Origin: an uncultured Prevotellaceae bacterium
GTDB taxonomy: Bacteria > Bacteroidota > Bacteroidia > Bacteroidales > Bacteroidaceae
NCBI GenBank assembly: GCA_902800185.1
Contig: CADCDK010000005.1
Span: 32,657-96,656, forward strand
Direction: 5' to 3'
Length of the DNA stretch: 64,000 nucleotides
The notes under the pieces: model-generated
The model's database searches: none
The model's input: the letters and a program-made list of their open reading frames with translations, nothing else
Told to the model about the DNA's origin: nothing
Translations under genes and position numbers: made by a program
Shown: positions 25,331 through 32,959 of the stretch, piece by piece
Layout of the letters: each line of letters opens with the position of its first letter
How positions within the stretch are numbered: position 1 is the first letter of the stretch

Positions 25331-25582
25331 ATGAAAAAAGGTATTCATCCCGAAAACTATCGTCCCGTCGTGTTCCGTGACATGTCCAACGGCGATATGT
25401 TCCTTACAAAGTCTACAGCAAAGACAACAGAGACAGTAGAATTTGAAGGCGAAACTTACCCTGTGGTAAAAGTAGAAATCTCAAGCACCTCTCACCCGTT
25501 CTATACTGGTAAGAGCAAGCTCGTTGACACAGCCGGTCGTGTGGATCGCTTCATGAGCCGCTATGCTGGCCTGAAGAAGTAA
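25331..25582 (+). CDS. rpmE2: 50S ribosomal protein L31, type B
   Basis: An 83-residue L31 of the zinc-independent type [21 protein letters not shown], then [27 protein letters not shown]. The CxxC zinc motif of type A is absent. In many bacteria the type B form is produced under zinc shortage; here it may be the only copy. It stands between genes of a surface nuclease locus but has its own promoter and terminator, so the position is probably without functional meaning. Confidence 0.95.
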   Translation: MKKGIHPENYRPVVFRDMSNGDMFLTKSTAKTTETVEFEGETYPVVKVEISSTSHPFYTGKSKLVDTAGRVDRFMSRYAGLKK

Positions 25583-25609
25583 GTCTTCAAAATACCACAT
25601 CATAACATG

Positions 25610-25656
25610 AAGTGCGATCAAACGTAGTTGCATATGCGTTTGTCCGCACTTTTTTG
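25610..25656 (+). terminator. Terminator of rpmE2
   Basis: AGTGCG pairs with CGCACT and AAACG with CGTTT around a TGCATA core; six T follow at about 25650. It lies 30 bases after the rpmE2 stop. Confidence 0.75.
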
Positions 25657-25682
25657 TTTAATATTGCAGAAGAAATATGCAG

Positions 25683-26630
25683 ATGAAAAATAAATTCTTG
25701 TGTCGTGTTTTATGTGTAGCATTATGCATAACGATATTTTCGGCGTGTAATGATGACTCTCCAGGTTCTGTTTCTCAAGGAAATTATGTCAATCGAAACG
25801 CTAACGACAACTCGCTTCAGCCTGAGTTGAGTCGTCTGGAAATGCCGCATGTAAAGGGAGGACGTAGTATGGTGCTCATCCATACAACAGGCAATGATCC
25901 TTTTGGTATCAACTATGCTGTTGAGTGGGACTGCGACAAACGCTCACAGCGTTGGACCGCCTACCAAATGGGAAGTGGTTATATTGGGAGTGCTGGTTAC
26001 TATGGTAAGTGGAGTGAAGACCCAGAATTGCCCGCAATAGCCCGTGTAAACGATTCTTCGGCGTTTTACAGCGGTTCGGGGTTCACGCGTGGTCATATAC
26101 TCTGTTCCGCTGACCGCCAATACTCAAAAGATGCAAATATGCAGACTTTTTATTATACTAATATGCAACCTCAGTATTATAGCCATAATGCGGGCGATAA
26201 CTACACAAGCCCTTGGGTTCGATTGGAGGAAAAGGTGCGAACATGGGCACGTGCTAAGGAAACTCAAGTCTTGTATGTTGTGAAAGGAGGAACTATTGAT
26301 ACCGAAGAGAATATTCTTATGGGACTACGTAGAGGGGGGACACACTATATAGGTAGTGATGTTTTGAAGAAAGCAGAAAATGGCGATGTTCTTCTAGTTC
26401 CCAAATATTTTTTCGTTGCCTTATTATTGGAGCTGAAGCAGGGATATCGGGCTATAGGTTTTTGTATAGTACATGATAATGCCGACCATGGTAGTAATGC
26501 CCTTGTTGAGTATGCCATGTCTATCGACAATTTGGAAAATAAAACAGGAATAGACTTCTTCTGTAATTTGCCAGATGATATAGAGGACGAAGTTGAAGCA
26601 AAGATAGCATCCAATGCTTGGGGACTATAA
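25683..26630 (+). CDS. NUC1-family DNA/RNA non-specific endonuclease, lipoprotein
   Basis: A 315-residue lipoprotein (TIFSAC lipobox, Cys near 22) with a beta-beta-alpha metal nuclease domain. The catalytic motif is GFTRGHILCSADR (the DRGH-type motif, here TRGH with catalytic His) and the metal-binding Asn is in YTNMQPQYYSHN; the C-terminal IDFFCNLPDDIEDEVEA segment is shared with the second nuclease at 51842-53395. It should cut DNA and RNA at the cell surface. The frame has a second ATG two codons upstream (25677). It follows rpmE2 and its terminator; TAATATTG, one mismatch from the -7 box, lies upstream. It is likely functionally tied to the receptor-lipoprotein genes before it. Confidence 0.88.
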   Translation: MKNKFLCRVLCVALCITIFSACNDDSPGSVSQGNYVNRNANDNSLQPELSRLEMPHVKGGRSMVLIHTTGNDPFGINYAVEWDCDKRSQRWTAYQMGSGYIGSAGYYGKWSEDPELPAIARVNDSSAFYSGSGFTRGHILCSADRQYSKDANMQTFYYTNMQPQYYSHNAGDNYTSPWVRLEEKVRTWARAKETQVLYVVKGGTIDTEENILMGLRRGGTHYIGSDVLKKAENGDVLLVPKYFFVALLLELKQGYRAIGFCIVHDNADHGSNALVEYAMSIDNLENKTGIDFFCNLPDDIEDEVEAKIASNAWGL

Positions 26631-26670
26631 ACCACTCTTTTAAAAGACCCAAGCAAAGATATATCAAAAT

Positions 26671-26730
26671 AAAACAAGTTGCTTTACCTTCTTCACTCTA
26701 AGTTTTCTGAAGGCAAAGCAACTTGTTTTA
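26671..26730. terminator. Bidirectional terminator between NUC1 gene and lipoprotein gene
   Basis: A 21-base arm (26671-26691) pairs with 26709-26729 with one mismatch; it starts with AAAA and ends with TTTT on either strand. It separates two convergent genes. Confidence 0.8.
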
Positions 26731-26758
26731 CTTTTGCAAGAATTGAATCTTGCGAGCT

Positions 26759-27427
26759 CTATCTCTTCAGCAGTCGATAGGGAATCTCTTCTGCCTTTTT
26801 ATGCATCCGCATGGCGCTCTTCTTCTTCTTGCTCGGAGCAGAGACCTTTGCCTCGCGTGAGAGCGTGTAGCGGGTGAAGTCGAACTCCAGCACATCGTCG
26901 TTGCCAATTCCAACGCCAATCATGAAACCGTTGAAGAAGTCGGTGTCAAGATAGAAACCATTGGTGCTGCTGGCTGCATCGAGTACGTAGGTCTTGCCAG
27001 AGTTGTCGTAGCGGATGTAGATGTTGCCTGTGGGATCATCCACATACCAGGCAAAGCGGAGCTCCTGCATCTCGTCACCGGCGGTGTCAATCTCACGACC
27101 GCGGCCACGCAGCGGATTGTTGGAGTTGTCATACTGGTCGAACTCCATGTCGGCATTGAACTGGGCGATCTCACGCTTGCCCTGCTCGTTGGTGTACTCA
27201 TAGATGATGGTCCCTTGCCAGTGTCCGCGCAGGCACTGTGCCTCTGCCACGAGGTTGCTGTTCGTGTTTTCGTTGTAACCATTGTCTCCACGGTCACGCC
27301 ATGAGTAGTCGTCGTAGTAGTCGTACCAAGGACGGTTGTGGTGATGGTGTTCTTCCTCGCAACTTGTGAATGTCATGGGAAGTGCTACCAGCATTCCTGC
27401 CATGAACAGTGTAGAAATCTTTTTCAT
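26759..27427 (-). CDS. Lipoprotein with histidine-rich N-terminus, function unknown
   Basis: A 222-residue lipoprotein (MKKISTLFMAGMLVALPMTFTSC) not recognised as a named family. Just after the lipidated Cys comes EEEHHHHNRPWYDYYDDY, an acidic/His/Tyr stretch that could bind metal. The central part (about 75-190) is a beta-rich domain with RGHWQGTIIYEY, AQFNADMEFDQYDNS, LRFAWYVDDPTGNIYIRYDNS and ending FDFTRYTLSRE, similar in style to small lipocalin-like proteins of Prevotella. The C-terminus is highly basic (KKKKSAMRMHKKAE). The start at 27427 is chosen for the signal peptide and because a -7 box lies between it and the upstream ATG. It stands alone. Confidence 0.7.
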   Translation of the reverse strand: MKKISTLFMAGMLVALPMTFTSCEEEHHHHNRPWYDYYDDYSWRDRGDNGYNENTNSNLVAEAQCLRGHWQGTIIYEYTNEQGKREIAQFNADMEFDQYDNSNNPLRGRGREIDTAGDEMQELRFAWYVDDPTGNIYIRYDNSGKTYVLDAASSTNGFYLDTDFFNGFMIGVGIGNDDVLEFDFTRYTLSREAKVSAPSKKKKSAMRMHKKAEEIPYRLLKR

Positions 27428-27464
27428 ATCGTCAGTCTTTTTTGTTAATACTCTGTTGATGTTG

Positions 27465-27472
27465 CAAAAGTA
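27465..27472 (-). promoter_or_regulatory. TAnnTTTG -7 box for the His-rich lipoprotein gene
   Basis: Minus-strand TACTTTTG lies 37 bases before the start at 27427. Confidence 0.6.
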
Positions 27473-27600
27473 CACAAACCTTTTGTTTCCTCAAAGAATA
27501 GAATCCATATTCTTGTGTAGGTGAATCCCTATCATGTCAAGGGAAATCCCTAATAAACTTTAAATTCCGTTTACATGCTTCTTGATTCACTTTTTTTTCT

Positions 27601-27608
27601 TATCTTTG
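27601..27608 (+). promoter_or_regulatory. TAnnTTTG -7 box for gpx-trxB
   Basis: TATCTTTG lies 37 bases before the gpx ATG at 27646. Confidence 0.65.
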
Positions 27609-27645
27609 TAGTGATAAATTATCCACAACACAATTAATTAAAGAA

Positions 27646-28194
27646 ATGAAAACTATTTATGAATTCTCTGTCAAGGACAGAAAAGGAAAAGATGTTTCAC
27701 TGAAAGAGTATCAAAACGAGGTCCTGCTAATCGTCAATACGGCTACCAAGTGTGGCTTTACCCCGCAGTATGATGAGCTGGAAGCTCTCTTTAAGAAATA
27801 CCATGCTCAGGGTTTCGAGATTCTCGACTTCCCCTGCAACCAGTTCGGACAGCAGGCACCTGGCACCGACGAGTCTATCCATGAGTTCTGCAAGCTGAAC
27901 TTCGGCACAGACTTCCCTCGTTTCAAGAAAGTGAAGGTAAACGGTGAGGATGCCGAACCGCTCTTCAAGTTCCTGCAGAGTCAGAAAGGTTTCGCCGGAT
28001 GGGACGAGAGCCATCCCATTGCCCCGATTCTGGACAAGATGCTTACCGAGGCAGATCCCGACTACAAACAGAAGCCCGACATCAAATGGAATTTCACCAA
28101 GTTCCTCATCAACAAGAAAGGACAGGTTGTCGCTCGCTTCGAGCCGACAGAAAGTATGGAGAACATTTCCAAGCAGATTGAGGAACTATTATGA
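27646..28194 (+). CDS. gpx: Glutathione peroxidase family thiol peroxidase
   Basis: A 182-residue thioredoxin-fold peroxidase. The peroxidatic residue is Cys36 in NTATKCGFTPQY (cysteine, not selenocysteine); the DFPCNQFGQQ motif near residue 60 carries a second conserved Cys, and KWNFTKFLINKKG gives the Trp/Asn of the catalytic tetrad. Bacterial enzymes of this type usually take electrons from thioredoxin rather than glutathione. In agreement, its stop overlaps the start of trxB by four bases (ATGA), so peroxidase and thioredoxin reductase are made together. Confidence 0.93.
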   Translation: MKTIYEFSVKDRKGKDVSLKEYQNEVLLIVNTATKCGFTPQYDELEALFKKYHAQGFEILDFPCNQFGQQAPGTDESIHEFCKLNFGTDFPRFKKVKVNGEDAEPLFKFLQSQKGFAGWDESHPIAPILDKMLTEADPDYKQKPDIKWNFTKFLINKKGQVVARFEPTESMENISKQIEELL

Positions 28195-29138
28195 AATGTT
28201 TAATCATCGGCAGTGGCCCTGCCGGATATACTGCAGCCATTTATGCGGGGCGTGCCAATCTGAGCCCTGTGCTCTACTGCGGTCTGCAGATGGGTGGACA
28301 GCTCACACAGACCACCATCGTGGAGAACTTTCCGGGTTATCCTGAAGGTGTGGATGGCAACGAGATGATGATGCAACTGCGTCAGCAGGCAGAACGGTTC
28401 GGTACCGACATCCGAGACGGCATCATTATGAAAGCCGATTTCTCCAAGCGTCCCTATGTACTTACCACCGACCGTGGCGAAGAGATGGAGGCCGACACGG
28501 TCATCATCGCCACGGGTGCCAGTGCGAAGTATCTTGGTCTCGACGACGAGAAGAAATACAACGGAATGGGCGTTTCTGCCTGTGCCACCTGCGACGGGTT
28601 CTTCTATCGTAAGAAGACCGTGGCCGTGGTGGGAGGCGGTGACACTGCCTGCGAGGAAGCCATCTACCTTGCCCAGCTCTGCCAGAAAGTCTATATGATT
28701 GTGCGCAAACCTTTCCTGCGTGCCAGTGACGTGATGCAGAAAAGGGTCATGGAGAACGAGAAGATTGAAGTGCTCTTCGAGCATAATACGCTCGGACTCT
28801 ATGGCGAGAATGGCGTGGAGGGTGCCCATGTGGTCAAACGACTCGGACAGCCCGATGAGGAACGCTATGACCTGCCCATTGACGGTTTCTTCCTTGCCAT
28901 CGGTCACAAGCCCAACACCGACATCTTCCGAGAGTGGATAGCACTTGACGAGACGGGCTATATCCGCACCCTCAATGGAACGCCCCGTGTTCTCTCGGCA
29001 GCCAATCCCGAAGAGACTCTGCCCGGTGTCTTCGCTGCAGGCGACTGTGCCGACCCGCATTACCGACAGGCCATTGTTGCTGCAGGCAGTGGATGTATGG
29101 CAGCACTCGAGGCCGAGCGTTACTTGCAGACTCTATAA
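28191..29138 (+). CDS. trxB: Thioredoxin reductase
   Basis: A 315-residue low-molecular-weight flavoprotein that moves electrons from NADPH to thioredoxin. FAD motif IIGSGPAGYTAAIYAGRANL at the N-terminus, the redox-active CATC (Cys131/Cys134) in SACATCDGFFYR, NADPH motif VVGGGDTACEEAIYLAQL, and the C-terminal FAD segment GVFAAGDCADPHYRQAIVAAGSG. Length is normal. It probably feeds the peroxidase upstream and could also feed the methionine sulfoxide reductase at 15203. Confidence 0.95.
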   Translation: MKCLIIGSGPAGYTAAIYAGRANLSPVLYCGLQMGGQLTQTTIVENFPGYPEGVDGNEMMMQLRQQAERFGTDIRDGIIMKADFSKRPYVLTTDRGEEMEADTVIIATGASAKYLGLDDEKKYNGMGVSACATCDGFFYRKKTVAVVGGGDTACEEAIYLAQLCQKVYMIVRKPFLRASDVMQKRVMENEKIEVLFEHNTLGLYGENGVEGAHVVKRLGQPDEERYDLPIDGFFLAIGHKPNTDIFREWIALDETGYIRTLNGTPRVLSAANPEETLPGVFAAGDCADPHYRQAIVAAGSGCMAALEAERYLQTL

Positions 29139-29150
29139 TCATCTACAATA

Positions 29151-29207
29151 AAAAAGACATAGTAACATCATAACATACATTTCTGTTATTTTGTTACTAT
29201 GTCTTTT
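29151..29207. terminator. Bidirectional terminator between trxB and the ACT gene
   Basis: AAAGACATAGTAACA (29153-29167) is repeated inverted as TGTTACTATGTCTTT (29192-29206), flanked by A and T runs. Confidence 0.8.
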
Positions 29208-29229
29208 GGTTTGTTTAGCTATCTCGCTT

Positions 29230-29658
29230 TTATTCCCATTCAGAGAAGTCTGCCTCGGTGAGGTAGGGCAGCTGGTTGTCAGCAATGGTCTGTTTTGCCA
29301 GTTCGGGATCGTTTGTGCGGAAGATGAGGATTCCCTTGCCTCTCAGGAGGAAGGTGTAGATGTAGGCGAAACTGATGCCAGCCTTGCTGAACAGTTCTAC
29401 CACATCGGCAGCACAGCCGGGACGATTGTCAAGCTGCAGGGCGAACACATCGGACAGGGCCACTGCAATACCAGCCTTGCTCAGTTCTTCGCAAGCGCGC
29501 ATCGGTTCTGCGCATACGATGCGCAGGATTCCGTACTCTGCCGTGTCGGCAATGGTGGTGGATATGAGCTGGATGTTGGCTTTCTTCAGCAGCTGCAGCA
29601 CCTGTACCAGTGTGCCGGTGGTGTTCTCCAGAAAGATGGATAGTTGATGGATAGTCAT
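29230..29658 (-). CDS. Tandem ACT-domain protein linked to phenylacetate-CoA ligase
   Basis: A 142-residue protein made of two ACT-like repeats: MTIHQLSIFLENTTGTLVQVLQLLKKANIQL at the start and a second from about residue 70 (LDNRPGCAADVVELFSKAGI). Such proteins are often found next to paaK in Bacteroidota and archaea, where they probably sense aromatic amino acids. It is the last gene of the iorA operon, 36 bases after paaK; the junction carries ATTACG/TTTACGATTTG repeats. Regulation by ligand binding is an inference. Confidence 0.85.
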   Translation of the reverse strand: MTIHQLSIFLENTTGTLVQVLQLLKKANIQLISTTIADTAEYGILRIVCAEPMRACEELSKAGIAVALSDVFALQLDNRPGCAADVVELFSKAGISFAYIYTFLLRGKGILIFRTNDPELAKQTIADNQLPYLTEADFSEWE

Positions 29659-29694
29659 AGGAATTACGTTTTGACGGTTTACGATTTGTTTTGA

Positions 29695-31002
29695 TTACAA
29701 CTTGCGCTTGTCGATGACGTGGGCGCTCTTGCCCTGACTGCGCTCGATGGTGCCGGGAGCCTTGAGCTGTACCTTGGCAGAAATGCTCAGCACGCTCTTC
29801 AGCTTGTTGGCCAGCTTCTTTTCCAGGGCATCGATGGCAGCTGGTGTGTCGAAGGTGGCTGTGAAGTATTCCTGTCGCAGCTCCACCTGAACCTGCAGGG
29901 TATCGAGATTGTTGACACGATCGACAATCAGCATGTAGCGCGGTGCAAATTCGGACATCGAGAGCACGACGCTTTCCACCTGTGAGGGGAATACATTGAT
30001 ACCGCGGATGATGAGCATGTCGTCTGAACGGCCTTCGATGCGTCCCATGCGGATAGAGGTACGTCCGCAATTGCACTGGCCTGGTAGCAGCGAACAGAGA
30101 TCGCGGGTGCGGTAGCGCAATACGGGCATGCCCTCTTTGGTCAGCGTAGTGAACACTAGTTCGCCAGTCTGTCCGTTGGGCAGGGGCTCCAAGGTGACGG
30201 GATTGATGATTTCCGGGAAGAAGTGGTCTTCGCAGATGTGGCTACCGTTCTGCTCCTGACATTCGTAGCTGACACTGGGTCCCATGATTTCACTTAGACC
30301 GTAGATGTTATAACCTTTCAGACCGAGACGTGCTTCAATCTCCTTGCGCATGCTTTCCGTCCAAGGTTCGGCACCGAAGGCACCCACGCGCAGCTTGATC
30401 TGATCCTTCGTGATGCCCATCTTATCCATGGTCTCTGCCAGATAGAGAGCATAGGAGGGTGTACAGGCGATGCCCGTGATGCCGAGGTCGCGAATCAGTT
30501 TCAGATGCTTCTCTGTGTTGCCCGTACCGGCGGGGATGACAGATGCACCGAGGTGTTCAACCCCGTAGTGCGCTCCCAGACCACCCGTGAACAGTCCATA
30601 GCCATAGGCGACAGAGAAAATGTCGTTGCGGGTGATGCCGTAGGCCGTCAGACAGCGGGCCATGCACTCACTCCACACACCAATGTCCTTGCGGGTATAG
30701 CCAACGATGGTGGGGTTGCCAGTGGTACCACTGGAGGCGTGTACACGTATAATCTCGCTTTGTGGAGCCGCCTGCAGTCCGAAGGGGTAGTTGTCGCGGA
30801 GATCCTTCTTGGTTGTGAAGGGTAGTTTGTGAATGTCCTCGATGGTTTGAATGTCATCGGGACGAATGTCCAGTTCCTGCAACTTGTTGCGATAGAAGGG
30901 CACGTTGTGATAAACGTATTCCACGATTTTGTGCAGTCGTTTGCCTTGTAGCGCGCTCATCTCGTCGCGGCTCATGCATTCTTTGTTTGAATTCCAAATC
31001 AT
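29695..31002 (-). CDS. paaK: Phenylacetate--CoA ligase
   Basis: A 435-residue adenylate-forming enzyme that makes aryl-acetyl-CoA from arylacetate, ATP and CoA. Motifs: VHASSGTTGNPTIVGYT (P-loop), YGLFTGGLGAHYG, GAFGAEPWTESMR, NIYGLSEIMGPS, RYRTRDL and the C-terminal GRSDDMLIIRGINVFPSQVE. Length is normal. In this operon (oxidoreductase, aminotransferase, ligase) it can run either as energy conservation from aryl-acetyl-CoA in amino acid fermentation or, in reverse logic, activate arylacetate for reductive carboxylation to aryl-pyruvate. Confidence 0.93.
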   Translation of the reverse strand: MIWNSNKECMSRDEMSALQGKRLHKIVEYVYHNVPFYRNKLQELDIRPDDIQTIEDIHKLPFTTKKDLRDNYPFGLQAAPQSEIIRVHASSGTTGNPTIVGYTRKDIGVWSECMARCLTAYGITRNDIFSVAYGYGLFTGGLGAHYGVEHLGASVIPAGTGNTEKHLKLIRDLGITGIACTPSYALYLAETMDKMGITKDQIKLRVGAFGAEPWTESMRKEIEARLGLKGYNIYGLSEIMGPSVSYECQEQNGSHICEDHFFPEIINPVTLEPLPNGQTGELVFTTLTKEGMPVLRYRTRDLCSLLPGQCNCGRTSIRMGRIEGRSDDMLIIRGINVFPSQVESVVLSMSEFAPRYMLIVDRVNNLDTLQVQVELRQEYFTATFDTPAAIDALEKKLANKLKSVLSISAKVQLKAPGTIERSQGKSAHVIDKRKL

Positions 31003-31040
31003 GGTGGATGAAAAATGATGGTTTAGTTTGTAATGATGGG

Positions 31041-32351
31041 TTACGATTGGTGATTGGCGGCGAAGATGGCCATGCGCTGTTCCAGCTGCTCATATTGATG
31101 GTTGCCGATAAAGGAGGTGCATACACGAAGTCCCTCCTGGTGGGAGCCTGTCGTGATGAGACAAATAGCAGATACACCATAGTACATCAGTTCGTGTGCC
31201 AGTTCGCCGCTGGACATGCCAGGGTAGCCAATGGTGAAGTAGAAACCGTCGGCCAGGGGACGGTCCAGATCATGGTCGTAAACGATGCGGAAACCATGGC
31301 GCAGGAATATCTCTTTCAGGCGATGGGCTCGTTCACCATAGACTTTCACTTCGTCACGGAAGCGATACTCGCCATTGATTGCTGCGCGGAACATGGCTGC
31401 AAGTGCATGTTGGGCGGAATGACTGGTTCCAGCTGAGAGGGCATAGAGCATCCTTGATGAGAACACCACACCGAAGGGCACGCCGTCGTAGCGCGCACTA
31501 AGGTCGGCATAATGCCGATGGAACAGTTTGTCGCCTATGCACACCACTCCGATACGTTCACCTGCATACGAGAAAGCCTTGGAGCCGCTGATCAGCAGCA
31601 TGTAGTTGTCGGTGTAGCGGGCAACCGTAGGTTGGTAGGGCGGTTGGAAGGGAATGCTCATGTCTTCGCGGAAGTCCATGGCGAAGTAGGCCAAATCCTC
31701 AATGACAATGGCATCGTATTGTGTTGCCAAGCGTCCGATGGTGCTCAGCTCGTCCTCGGTCAGGCAGGTCCATGCGGGATTGTTGGGGTTGGAATAGACA
31801 ATGGCGCAGATATTACCTTGGCGCAGGTAGCTCTCCACTTTTTCACCCAACTTTTCTCCTCGGAAATCATAAACATCGAAAGCTTCGTACTTCACACCCT
31901 GAATCTGCAACTGCAGTTTCTGGACGGGGAAGCCCGGGTCGATAAAGAGTACGCAGTCTTTGGTACGATCTGCTTGTGTACACGTCAGGAACGAGGCAAA
32001 GGAACCTTGCATAGAACCGCAGACGGGCACGCATCCCTCCGGTGCGATGTCCACGCCGACAAATGCCTTGACGAAACGTGATGCCTCTTTCTTCAGGTCT
32101 GGGGAACCTTGCGTGTCTGGATAGGAATGGGCAATGCCTTCTTCCAGTGCCTTTATTTGTGCCTTCACGCCCACTTCGGCCGCGGGTAGGCCGGGTATGC
32201 CCATCTCCAGCTTGATAAATTCTATGCCCGATAGTTGCTCGGCGGTGTCTGCCACTCGCTTCACTTCACGAATTGTGGCTTTGGCAAAATCACGAATGCC
32301 TAATTCCTCTATCAGATGGTCAACTATTTCTTTCTTAATAGGTGTATTCAT
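31041..32351 (-). CDS. Class I/II aminotransferase, probably aromatic
   Basis: A 436-residue PLP enzyme. The cofactor lysine is in LISGSKAFSYAGERIGV (near residue 255), with YSNPNNPAWTCLTEDEL and VIEDLAYFAMDFR upstream. It belongs to the fold-type I aspartate-aminotransferase superfamily, with an unusual N-terminus (IKLEMGIPGLPAAEVGV). Its position between iorB and paaK suggests that it links phenylalanine, tyrosine or tryptophan with the aryl-pyruvates used by IorAB. Exact substrate is not given by the sequence. Confidence 0.85.
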   Translation of the reverse strand: MNTPIKKEIVDHLIEELGIRDFAKATIREVKRVADTAEQLSGIEFIKLEMGIPGLPAAEVGVKAQIKALEEGIAHSYPDTQGSPDLKKEASRFVKAFVGVDIAPEGCVPVCGSMQGSFASFLTCTQADRTKDCVLFIDPGFPVQKLQLQIQGVKYEAFDVYDFRGEKLGEKVESYLRQGNICAIVYSNPNNPAWTCLTEDELSTIGRLATQYDAIVIEDLAYFAMDFREDMSIPFQPPYQPTVARYTDNYMLLISGSKAFSYAGERIGVVCIGDKLFHRHYADLSARYDGVPFGVVFSSRMLYALSAGTSHSAQHALAAMFRAAINGEYRFRDEVKVYGERAHRLKEIFLRHGFRIVYDHDLDRPLADGFYFTIGYPGMSSGELAHELMYYGVSAICLITTGSHQEGLRVCTSFIGNHQYEQLEQRMAIFAANHQS

Positions 32352-32374
32352 ATTCCGCAGTTATCGAAAAAATC

Positions 32375-32944
32375 TTATTTCTCTTGGCTCCCTATCGCTA
32401 AGGCTTTGATATTGGCTTCCACCACAGCTTCACCTTTATGGCCGAAGACACGACGGATAGCATCCTCCAGCTTCTCGTAGTCGATTCCCAGTGCTTGTTG
32501 GGCCGCTCCCAGCAAGATGACGTTGGCTGAGCGGGGGACTCCATTGTCCTTGGCCAGTCGCTCGATGTCGAGGGCAACGACGTTGCCTATGCTTGCCAGT
32601 TCGGTGTTGATGTCCTCTATATTGGGATAGTTGGGGATATTGACAAAGGGCGTGCTGCTGGTAATAATCCAACCGTCTTTGCTCAGATAGGGCAGATATC
32701 GCAGAGCCTCCATGGGTTCCATCGAGATAATGACATCGGCCTTGCCCAACGGAATCAGGTCGCTGGCAATGGGCTCGCTGCTGATGCGCAGGGTCGATTG
32801 TACGTCGCCGCCCCGCTGACTCATGCCGTGTACCTCGGCTTGCTTGATGTACAGGTTCGCGTTCATGGCTGCTTCGCCAATGATGGTAGCGATGGAGAGA
32901 ATGCCTTGTCCTCCCACGCCACAGAGTATGATATCGACTTTCAT
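32375..32944 (-). CDS. iorB: Indolepyruvate ferredoxin oxidoreductase, beta subunit
   Basis: A 189-residue gamma-domain subunit of 2-oxoacid:ferredoxin oxidoreductases. It begins DIILCGVGGQGILSIATIIGEAA and has AEVHGMSQRGGDVQSTLRIS, the usual CoA/2-oxoacid-binding pattern of IorB. Together with IorA it interconverts aryl-pyruvate plus CoA and aryl-acetyl-CoA plus CO2. It lies 15 bases after iorA and 23 before the aminotransferase. Confidence 0.92.
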   Translation of the reverse strand: MKVDIILCGVGGQGILSIATIIGEAAMNANLYIKQAEVHGMSQRGGDVQSTLRISSEPIASDLIPLGKADVIISMEPMEALRYLPYLSKDGWIITSSTPFVNIPNYPNIEDINTELASIGNVVALDIERLAKDNGVPRSANVILLGAAQQALGIDYEKLEDAIRRVFGHKGEAVVEANIKALAIGSQEK

Positions 32945-32959
32945 ATAATGAGTTCCGAA

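Noticed and set aside
27646-28194. Selenocysteine in the glutathione peroxidase
   Set aside because: The active-site codon at 27751 is TGT (Cys), and there is no in-frame TGA.
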